Shown piece after piece: positions 1 to 5,074 of a stretch of DNA of 5,074 bases. Position 1 is the stretch's first letter. The number at the start of each line of letters is the position of its first letter. Under the pieces are notes generated by a model, which saw only the letters and a program-made list of their open reading frames with translations, was not told the origin of the DNA and did no database searches. Location: NCBI GenBank assembly GCA_017560855.1, contig JAFZEB010000082.1, positions 1-5,074 on the forward strand, written 5' to 3'. This DNA comes from Ruminiclostridium sp. Lineage in GTDB: Bacteria > Bacillota > Clostridia > Oscillospirales > Oscillospiraceae. Made by a program: the position numbers and the translations under genes.

Positions 1-686
1 ATGAGCTTCACCTGGGCGTTCCGGTCGGAGTAGCAGGTCAGGACACGCATGTTGCTGTCGTCACCGGGGACATAGTCCTGGATGATCATGGTGTCGGGGT
101 AGCCTGCGGCGTAGACCTTGTCCAGGACCTCCTCCAGGTTCTTCCGGTCGGGACAGGTGAAGACCTTCTCGTTGCCTTCAAAGGGGTGCTCCCAGTAAGC
201 CACACCGTTGGAGGGCTTGCAGATGTAGGGGGCCTGGAAGGGCAGCTCGAAGTCGTGGCCCATCTCCTTGCGGTAGACGAAGGTGCCGGGGTGATCGATG
301 CCGAACTGGTCGCAGAGCTCGTAGAAGTATTCCTTGTTGTTGAGCTTGCCGATGGTGTCGCCGGCAATGTAGGGGGCGATGCAGTTGGCGGGGAAGAACT
401 CCTTGTTCTCGGCCGCCAGCTTCACATAGCTGTCGCCGCAGCCCAGGACCAGAACGGTCTTGTCAGAGAATTCCGCGGCCACGTCGGCCACGTTCTGGCG
501 GAAGGTCTCGGGGTCCTCGTTCTTGGCGCAGACCCGGTAGTCGATGATGTCGGAGCCGTAAGCAGGGCCGGAGGCAAACTTGCCAAAGCAGACCGACTTG
601 ACCCCATAGGCCTCGTGGAAGGCACGGGCCACACTGTAGACGTTGATGTCCCCGCCGAAGAGCAGGGGCTGGAAGTTATGTTCCAT
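1..686 (-). CDS. ATP-grasp carboxylate-amine ligase, D-aspartate ligase-like (partial, C-terminus off window)
   Basis: The first 228 codons are visible and the frame runs open off the left edge. The N-terminus (LLFGGDINVYSVARAFHEAY, residues 8-27) resembles, from memory, the start of enterococcal D-aspartate ligase (a GSDxNVYGxAR-type segment). ATP-grasp features follow: K118 in NNKEYFYELC with the downstream pattern GIDHPGTF, the nucleotide-binding lysine K157 in YICKPSNG, and the hinge-like segment IIQDYVPGDD (201-210). Family members join a carboxylate to an amine through an acyl phosphate, using ATP; the enterococcal enzyme adds D-Asp to the lysine of the peptidoglycan precursor in the cytoplasm. 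The metal-binding and substrate-defining C-terminal half is not visible, so the substrate is unknown. The start is well set: ATG at 686-684 has an in-frame TAG at 704-702 and no other start between. The ribosome site is weak (GAAAGAAG, about 8 nt upstream). Family assignment is fairly sure; D-Asp specificity is only inference. Confidence 0.8.
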   Translation of the reverse strand, partial: MEHNFQPLLFGGDINVYSVARAFHEAYGVKSVCFGKFASGPAYGSDIIDYRVCAKNEDPETFRQNVADVAAEFSDKTVLVLGCGDSYVKLAAENKEFFPANCIAPYIAGDTIGKLNNKEYFYELCDQFGIDHPGTFVYRKEMGHDFELPFQAPYICKPSNGVAYWEHPFEGNEKVFTCPDRKNLEEVLDKVYAAGYPDTMIIQDYVPGDDSNMRVLTCYSDRNAQVKL

Positions 687-723
687 GGTATTCGCTTCTT
701 TCTATAATTTGGCGGGAATGGCA

Positions 724-768
724 AGGAGCCGTCCAGATGGGTCCGTCCGGCTCCTCTTATTTTTTTAT
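724..768 (+). terminator. Terminator-like hairpin with T-tract on the plus strand
   Basis: AGGAGCCG (724-731) pairs perfectly with CGGCTCCT (748-755) across a 16-nt loop, and is followed on the plus strand by CTTATTTTTTTAT (756-768). That is the shape of an intrinsic terminator for plus-strand transcription, although the loop is long. All genes here are on the minus strand, so it would stop antisense RNA that has crossed the ATP-grasp gene. Read on the minus strand, the same stem sits in the leader of the ATP-grasp gene, about 40 nt before its start, with no T-run after it. Confidence 0.45.
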
Positions 769-785
769 GTTCCCGTTTTTTTCAG

Positions 786-820
786 ACATTTGGGACCCAC
801 TTTGTTGGGCTCCCAAATGT
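786..820. other. Strong hairpin from left arm and middle repeat copy
   Basis: ACATTTGGGA (786-795) pairs with TCCCAAATGT (811-820) and CCCA (796-799) with TGGG (806-809), leaving one bulged C at 810 and a six-base loop CTTTGT. This gives 14 base pairs. Neither strand has a T-run directly after the stem (on the minus strand an A-run follows), so it is not a standard terminator. Confidence 0.6.
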
Positions 821-878
821 GGATATTCACTCCGTTCAGCGCACGGCCCAAGGGCCGCACGTTCTCTCCGTGAGAAGT

Positions 879-909
879 ATGTTTCCCACGTTCATGCCGC
901 GGGAAACAT
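879..909. other. Hairpin in relA to ATP-grasp spacer
   Basis: ATGTTTCCC (879-887) is perfectly complementary to GGGAAACAT (901-909), with a 13-nt loop. On the minus strand this is the first clear local hairpin after the relA stop, 35 nt downstream, but the bases after it are not T-rich. On the plus strand a T7 run starts 12 nt after the stem, too far for a textbook terminator. Its role, if any, is unknown. Confidence 0.45.
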
Positions 910-943
910 GGTTTGATTGCTTTTTTTGCGGGTCCCAAATGTC

Positions 944-3178
944 TTATCCCGAGACGCGGGCGACTTGATACACACCGTTGACCTGATTGAGCTTGTTGAT
1001 GACGGTGGTGATCTCGCTCTGGCTGCGGACCTCCAGCACCAGGTTGAACTTGGCGTAGCCGTCGGGCAGGACGTTGGCCGTGAAGGACAGCAGAGGCATC
1101 TTGGTGGAAGCCAGGGCGGTGGTCACGTCCAGGGCCAGGTTCACACGGTCCTTGGCGATGATCTCCAGGGAGGTCTTGTAGGTGTTCAGGGAACCGGCAT
1201 CCCAGCTGACCTTCATCCAGCGGCCCTTCTCGTTCTCCCGGTTCATGCCGTTGATGGCGTTGGGGCAGTCAGCCCGGTGGACGGACACGCCGAAGCCACG
1301 GGTGATAAAGCCCACGATGTCGTCGCCGGGGACAGGGGTGCAGCACTTGGCAAACTTCACCATGCACTCGGTCATGTCGGAGACGATGACGCCGGAGACC
1401 GACTTCTTGTGGTTGCCCTGGCGGGCGATGCCGGAGTCCACGGTGGCCCGGGATGCCTGGGCCTCCTGCTCCTGGGCGGCCTTCTCGGCGGCCAGACGCT
1501 CGGCCTGCTGGCGGTCCTGGTGGATCACCTCTTCACGGGCACGGTTGGCACACTTCTGGGCGGAGGCACCGCCGTAGCCGATGGCGGCGTACATCTCCTC
1601 CAGGGAGTTGAAGCGGATCTTCTCCAGCACGTGGGGGAGCATCTCCTCGGTGGAGATCATGGCGATGTTCAGGCCCACCCGCTTGAGTTCACTCTCAAAC
1701 ATGGCGCGGCCCTGGGCCACGTTCTCCTCCCGCTTCTCCTTCTTGAACCACTGGCGGATCTTGGAGCGGGCCTGGTTGCTCTTGGCCAGCTTCATCCAGT
1801 CACGGCTGGGGCCCTTGGCGTTCTTGGAGGTAATGACCTCCACGATCTCGCCGGACTTGAGCTGGTAATCAAAGCCCACGATACGGCCGTTGACCTTGGC
1901 GCCGGTCATGGCGTTGCCGACACCGGAGTGGATGGCGTAGGCAAAGTCGATGGGGGTGGCGCCGGCGGGCAGGGTGATCACGTCGGCGTTGGGGGTAAAG
2001 ACGAAAACTTCGTCGGCGAAAAGATCCACCTTCAGGGTGCGGATATACTCTTCGGCGTCGGTGTCCTGCTGGTTTTCCAGCAGGCGGCGGACCCAGGCAA
2101 AGGTCTCCTCGGTACCCAGCTGCTTCTGGCTCATGCCCTGCTTGTACTTCCAGTGGGCGGCCACGCCGTACTCGGCCATGTGGTGCATGTCCCAGGTACG
2201 GATCTGGACCTCGAAGGGAATGCCCTCGGTGCCGATGACCGTGGTGTGGAGGGACTGGTACATGTTGGGCTTGGGGGTGCCGATATAGTCCTTGAAGCGG
2301 CCCAGAACGGCCTTGTACATGTCATGGATGCAGCCCAGCACGCTGTAGCAGGTGGAGATATCATCCACGATGACCCGGAAAGCGTACAGGTCGAAAATCT
2401 CGCTTAAGGTCTTGTTCTGGGAGAACATCTTGCGGTAGATGGAGTAGATGTGCTTGACCCGGCCGTAAACGGTGGCCTGGATGCCCTCCCGGGCCAGACG
2501 TCCCTCGATCTCGGTCTGGATGGCAGCCATGAAGGCGGCGTGCTTTTCCGCCTGGCTCTCCAGCTCCTCGTCGATCTCTTTGTAGCCGATGGGGTCCAGG
2601 AACTTCAGGGAGCGGTCCTCCATCTCCCACTTCATCCGCTGCATACCCAGGCGGTGGGCGATGGGGGCGTAGACCTCCAGGGTCTCCAGGGACTTCTCCC
2701 GCTGCTTCCGCTCGGACTGGAACTCCATGGTGCGGATGTTGTGGACACGGTCGCAGATCTTGATGAGCATGACGCGGACGTCCTTGGCCATGGCCATGAG
2801 CATCTTGCGCAGGTTCTCCATCTGCTTTTCCTCGATGGAGGTGTACTTGACCTTGTCCAGCTTGGTGACACCCTCCACCAGGTCGGCCACCGCCGGGGAG
2901 AAGCGCTTGGCCACGTCTTCATAGGTGGCGTCGGTGTCCTCAATGGTGTCGTGGAGCAGAGCCGCCATGACGGAGTCCGCATCCAGACCCAGTTCGCCCA
3001 CCAGGTGGGCCACTTCCAGAGGATGGGTGATATAGGGGGAGCCGTCCTTGCGGAGCTGCCCATCGTGGTAGTTTTTGGCGTAGTGGTAGGCCTCCCGGAC
3101 TCTCGCCAGGTCGGACGCCTCCATGCCCTTCAGTTTTTCTTCCAGCTCTCGGAATCGGATGTCCAGTTTATCTTCCAT
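944..3178 (-). CDS. relA: Bifunctional (p)ppGpp synthetase/hydrolase, RelA/SpoT (Rel) family
   Basis: This 744-residue protein has the full length and domain order of long Rel enzymes. It makes pppGpp/ppGpp from ATP and GTP/GDP and also degrades it, setting the stringent response; the C-terminal half senses uncharged tRNA on the ribosome. The HD hydrolase domain (about 25-175) keeps R43, H52, H76-D77, E80-D81 (HDTIED), D143 and N147. The synthetase domain (about 235-345) has GRVKHIYSIYRK, D263, the RFKD motif (294-297), YQSLHT (307-312) and EVQIRT (323-328). RFKD is the form known from bifunctional Rel, rather than the acidic ExDD of synthetase-only RelA. TGS spans about 385-447, followed by a helical region. 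The cysteine-rich zinc-finger region has C605, C612-C613, H634 and C638. An ACT domain ends the protein (about 665-742). The start is supported by AAAGGGG seven bases upstream. No key residue is missing, so both activities are expected. It lies 126 bp downstream of recJ. Confidence 0.97.
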   Translation of the reverse strand: MEDKLDIRFRELEEKLKGMEASDLARVREAYHYAKNYHDGQLRKDGSPYITHPLEVAHLVGELGLDADSVMAALLHDTIEDTDATYEDVAKRFSPAVADLVEGVTKLDKVKYTSIEEKQMENLRKMLMAMAKDVRVMLIKICDRVHNIRTMEFQSERKQREKSLETLEVYAPIAHRLGMQRMKWEMEDRSLKFLDPIGYKEIDEELESQAEKHAAFMAAIQTEIEGRLAREGIQATVYGRVKHIYSIYRKMFSQNKTLSEIFDLYAFRVIVDDISTCYSVLGCIHDMYKAVLGRFKDYIGTPKPNMYQSLHTTVIGTEGIPFEVQIRTWDMHHMAEYGVAAHWKYKQGMSQKQLGTEETFAWVRRLLENQQDTDAEEYIRTLKVDLFADEVFVFTPNADVITLPAGATPIDFAYAIHSGVGNAMTGAKVNGRIVGFDYQLKSGEIVEVITSKNAKGPSRDWMKLAKSNQARSKIRQWFKKEKREENVAQGRAMFESELKRVGLNIAMISTEEMLPHVLEKIRFNSLEEMYAAIGYGGASAQKCANRAREEVIHQDRQQAERLAAEKAAQEQEAQASRATVDSGIARQGNHKKSVSGVIVSDMTECMVKFAKCCTPVPGDDIVGFITRGFGVSVHRADCPNAINGMNRENEKGRWMKVSWDAGSLNTYKTSLEIIAKDRVNLALDVTTALASTKMPLLSFTANVLPDGYAKFNLVLEVRSQSEITTVINKLNQVNGVYQVARVSG

Positions 3179-3185
3179 AACGATT

Positions 3186-3192
3186 CCCCTTT
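3186..3192 (-). promoter_or_regulatory. Shine-Dalgarno site of relA
   Basis: On the minus strand AAAGGGG ends seven bases before the ATG at 3178-3176. A second purine block (GAGGG) lies just upstream. The spacing supports the chosen relA start. Confidence 0.75.
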
Positions 3193-3203
3193 CCCTCTGG
3201 ATT

Positions 3204-3225
3204 TCCCCGCTGATCCCGGCGGGGA
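3204..3225 (-). other. GC-rich hairpin in the relA leader
   Basis: TCCCCGC and GCGGGGA form a perfect seven-base-pair stem around an eight-base loop (minus strand CGGGATCA), 11 nt upstream of the relA Shine-Dalgarno. No T-run follows on the minus strand; on the plus strand only TGGGTTTTAT follows, a poor terminator. It could affect relA leader stability or translation, but this is inference. Confidence 0.4.
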
Positions 3226-3230
3226 TGGGT

Positions 3231-3236
3231 TTTATA
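3231..3236 (-). promoter_or_regulatory. Possible -10 box for relA
   Basis: The minus strand reads TATAAA (5 of 6 to the sigma-A -10 consensus) in an AT-rich stretch of an otherwise GC-rich spacer. A start six to eight bases downstream would put the 5' end almost exactly at the GC hairpin 3225-3204. I find no good -35 at 16-18 bases (GAGTAA at 17), so relA may equally be read through from recJ. Confidence 0.25.
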
Positions 3237-3259
3237 GTATCTATTTTCGGATGTTACTC

Positions 3260-3282
3260 GGCCTCCCCTATCAAGGGGAGCC
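3260..3282. repeat. Palindromic hairpin after recJ
   Basis: CTCCCCT (3263-3269) pairs with AGGGGAG (3274-3280) around a four-base loop ATCA; GG (3260-3261) and CC (3281-3282) extend the stem past one bulged C. It begins 22 bases after the recJ stop, but neither strand has the following T-run of an intrinsic terminator. CTCCCCT-N4-AGGGGAG palindromes recall the dispersed palindromic repeats of many Clostridia; this is recollection, not a search result. Confidence 0.45.
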
Positions 3283-3304
3283 TTCCCGATTTCTATCACA
3301 AATG

Positions 3305-5074
3305 TTATTCTGCCATTTTCTGCAGGGACTGAATCATAGGCGCGTCAAACAGATTGACCTTCCCCTTGCCCTTGCGCTTCTGGAGCTTGACCCGGAGGGC
3401 GCCGCCCTCCTCCTGGGTGACCGTTAAGAGGTCCAGTTCCTCCATCACATCCAGGCAGATAAGAGTCCGCAGGGGGGACTCCCACAGGTCGGCCTCCTGG
3501 GCTACCCTTCGGGCCAGACGGACAGGGGTGTCCACCACCTCGCCGCTTCGCCCGGCCAGGTATCGCCAGAGACCGGCAAACTCGTCCCGGCTGGGGATCA
3601 TCTGCCCGGCCTCCTGGGCCGTGATGGTCCCGCCGGACTTGAACCGCTCATAGAGGGCAAAGTCGTCCAGCTGATCGGGGGTGAAGGCCGGACGCAGGTC
3701 CACCAGATGAAGCTGGACCGTCCGGGACCCCCGGTACTCGTTGATCTGGGGATAGAAGGCCACATCGGCCTTGTCTCCCACCGCCAGGCCGGACTTGGCC
3801 CGGGTGACCGAGAAGAAGATCATGTCCACCGTCCGGCCGTCCCGGCTGGCCCGCATCTTCAGATGGCGGCCGCCGCCCACGTCGGACATACAGGTCACGG
3901 TGACCCCGGACAGGGAGAAGACAGGCTTGGGGTTGCCGGCCCCGTAGGGCTCCAGCATGGAGAGGGCTTCCACCTGCTCCACGGTGAGAACGGCGATGTC
4001 GTCGATTTCCCCGTCGATGTTCAGGGTGGAGACCATTTTCTCCCCGCCGGTGTCTTCCTTCACGATTTTTTCCATGCGGGCCCGGAAGGCGGGGATGTTC
4101 TCCTCCCGGATGGTGAAGCCCGCCGCCAGGGCGTGGCCGCCGTAGCCTTCCAGCAGGTCGGCGCACTGCTCCAGGGCGCAGAAGAGGTTGAAGCCGCCGT
4201 AGGACCGGCAGGAGCCCTTGCCCTTGCCGTCCTCCTGGAGGCAGATCATAAACACAGGGCAGGCAAACTGCTCACTCAGGCGGGAGGCCACGATGCCCAC
4301 CACCCCCTGGTGCCAGTCCCGGTCCTCCAGGACCAGGCAGTCCACATGCTCTTTGTCAGCCAGCCGCTGGGTGCACTGGGTAAAGATCTCCAGCTCCACC
4401 GCCTGGCGTTCCCGGTTGAGTTCACACAGCTCATGGGCCAGCAGATCAGCCCGGCTTTGGTCGTCAGTCAAGAGAAGGTCCACAGCCATGGCGGCCTGAC
4501 CCATACGCCCGGCGGCATTGATCCGGGGGGACAGGCAGTAGCCCACGGTGGTGGAGTTGATGGATCGGTTCAGGGTGCCCGCCTCCATCATGAGAGAGTA
4601 TAACCCTCTGCGGCGGGTCTTTTTCAGGTGGCTCAGGCCCACCCGGACAATGGTGCGGTTTTCTCCCAAGAGCTGCATCACGTCGGCCACGGTGCCCACC
4701 GCCGCCAGATCGGCATACTCCTGGAAGAGGGCGCGATAGTTCTCCTGGCCGCCCAGGGCCATGACCAGCTTCAGGGCCACGCCCACACCGGCCAGATCCT
4801 TGAAGGGATAGGGGCAGTCCTTGCGATGAGGGTCCACCACAGCCAGGGCTCTGGGGATCTCCTCCTTGCACTCGTGGTGGTCGGTGATGATGAAGTCGAC
4901 ACCCTTCTCCCGGGCGTATTCCACCTCATGGACGGCGGTGATGCCGCAGTCCACGGTGATGATCAGATCCACCCCCTGCTGGGCCAGATGGTCCACGGCA
5001 CCCCGATTGACGCCGTAGCCCTCGTCCAGGCGGTTGGGGATGTAATAGATCACATGCCCCCCCTGGCTGCGCAG
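3305..5074 (-). CDS. recJ: Single-stranded-DNA-specific 5'-3' exonuclease RecJ (partial, N-terminus off window)
   Basis: 589 residues are visible, ending at TAA (3307-3305). RecJ degrades single-stranded DNA 5' to 3' in recombination and mismatch or base-excision repair, using two metal ions in a DHH-family centre. Numbering from the first visible residue, the DHH domain shows VDCGIT (about 41-46), TDHHE (64-68) and VDPHR (80-84). The DHHA1 part has SPRINAAGRMG (182-192), HQGVVGIVASRL (255-266), GSCRSYGG (287-294) and GGHALAAGF (312-320). An OB-fold-like region (about 348-462) carries LEPYGAGNPKPVF, followed by a Bacillota-type C-terminal extension with PSRDEFAGLWRYL. The first metal-binding motif and perhaps a hundred N-terminal residues lie beyond the edge. 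The reading frame is open to base 5074, and a GTG at 5053 lies inside a conserved strand (HVIYYIPNR), so it is not the start. The C-terminus is basic (QKRKGKGK) and followed by VNLFDAP. Confidence 0.96.
   Translation of the reverse strand: MRSQGGHVIYYIPNRLDEGYGVNRGAVDHLAQQGVDLIITVDCGITAVHEVEYAREKGVDFIITDHHECKEEIPRALAVVDPHRKDCPYPFKDLAGVGVALKLVMALGGQENYRALFQEYADLAAVGTVADVMQLLGENRTIVRVGLSHLKKTRRRGLYSLMMEAGTLNRSINSTTVGYCLSPRINAAGRMGQAAMAVDLLLTDDQSRADLLAHELCELNRERQAVELEIFTQCTQRLADKEHVDCLVLEDRDWHQGVVGIVASRLSEQFACPVFMICLQEDGKGKGSCRSYGGFNLFCALEQCADLLEGYGGHALAAGFTIREENIPAFRARMEKIVKEDTGGEKMVSTLNIDGEIDDIAVLTVEQVEALSMLEPYGAGNPKPVFSLSGVTVTCMSDVGGGRHLKMRASRDGRTVDMIFFSVTRAKSGLAVGDKADVAFYPQINEYRGSRTVQLHLVDLRPAFTPDQLDDFALYERFKSGGTITAQEAGQMIPSRDEFAGLWRYLAGRSGEVVDTPVRLARRVAQEADLWESPLRTLICLDVMEELDLLTVTQEEGGALRVKLQKRKGKGKVNLFDAPMIQSLQKMAE

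Larger units (their letters stand above)
784..944. repeat. 161-bp structured spacer element bounded by a 15-bp perfect inverted repeat
   Basis: AGACATTTGGGACCC (784-798) is the exact reverse complement of GGGTCCCAAATGTCT (930-944). The right arm touches the relA stop codon (TAA at 946-944). A third, imperfect copy (GGGCTCCCAAATGT, 807-820) has the orientation of the right arm. Between the arms lie short hairpins: CGGCCC/GGGCCG (844-857), TTCTC/GAGAA (862-876) and ATGTTTCCC/GGGAAACAT (879-909). Each arm is preceded on the plus strand by seven Ts and one or two other bases (776-782 and 921-927). There is no obvious target-site duplication and no plausible ORF. It could be a miniature mobile or REP-like repeat, or a structured RNA segment; the sequence alone does not decide. 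Confidence 0.55.

Noticed and set aside
186..707. Plus-strand open frame opposite the ATP-grasp gene
   Set aside because: The minus-strand frame has ATP-grasp motifs and a clear start; the plus-strand product is a valine/glycine-rich shadow.
786..820. relA terminator
   Set aside because: The hairpin is strong, but on the relA strand it is followed by A-runs rather than T-runs, so it does not meet the intrinsic terminator pattern.
643..873. Plus-strand frame of 76 codons through the spacer
   Set aside because: It crosses the hairpins and inverted repeats, and its codons follow the repeat structure. No convincing ribosome site or domain.
835..894. 19-codon minus-strand frame in the spacer starting at ATG 894
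   Set aside because: It has no Shine-Dalgarno, and its sequence is largely the arms and loops of hairpins.
784..944. CRISPR array
   Set aside because: There are only three short copies in mixed orientation with irregular spacing; this is an inverted-repeat layout, not direct repeats with uniform spacers.
917..2407. Long plus-strand open frame (496 codons)
   Set aside because: It lies antisense to relA, which has unmistakable domains. The product is low-complexity (G, L, V, H, D-rich) with no domain, as expected from the opposite strand of a GC-rich gene.
2450..3427. Plus-strand open frame (325 codons) across relA, the spacer and the recJ end
   Set aside because: It runs antisense through two well-supported genes and has the same biased composition. 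No start context or motif supports it.
3707..4603. Plus-strand open frame (298 codons) within recJ
   Set aside because: It is the antisense shadow of conserved RecJ motifs and has no recognisable domain.
5051..5053. GTG as the recJ start
   Set aside because: The frame stays open to the window edge, and the GTG codes for a residue inside the conserved HVIYYIPNR strand. The first metal-binding motif must lie further upstream.

Overview
This is a GC-rich bacterial window, most likely from a Clostridia-class Bacillota and plausibly from the Oscillospiraceae (Flavonifractor/Oscillibacter-like relatives). I infer this from the recJ then relA order, which is classic for Bacillota, from codons that mostly end in G or C, and from a D-aspartate-ligase-like ATP-grasp gene next door. 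The species cannot be fixed from the sequence alone.

All three genes lie on the minus strand, so in transcription order they run from the right end to the left. (1) 5074-3305 is recJ, the single-strand-specific 5'-3' exonuclease, cut off at its N-terminus by the window edge. (2) 3178-944 is a complete bifunctional (p)ppGpp synthetase/hydrolase of the long RelA/SpoT (Rel) type, with both catalytic centres intact. (3) 686-1 is the first 228 codons of an ATP-grasp carboxylate-amine ligase that resembles D-aspartate ligases; its C-terminus lies beyond the left edge.

The recJ-relA spacer (3179-3304) holds two GC-rich hairpins, a weak promoter-like box and a good Shine-Dalgarno for relA. The apt gene often found between recJ and relA in Bacillota is absent. 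The relA to ATP-grasp spacer (687-943) has no credible gene but is dense in structure: a 15-bp perfect inverted repeat (784-798 and 930-944) encloses further hairpins, and a terminator-like hairpin points along the plus strand just upstream of the ATP-grasp start.

Functionally the window pairs DNA repair (RecJ) and the stringent response (Rel) with a probable cell-wall or peptide ligase. The genes are ordinary core genes, and I see no convincing new system. The part most worth a second look is the structured, repeat-bounded spacer at 724-944.
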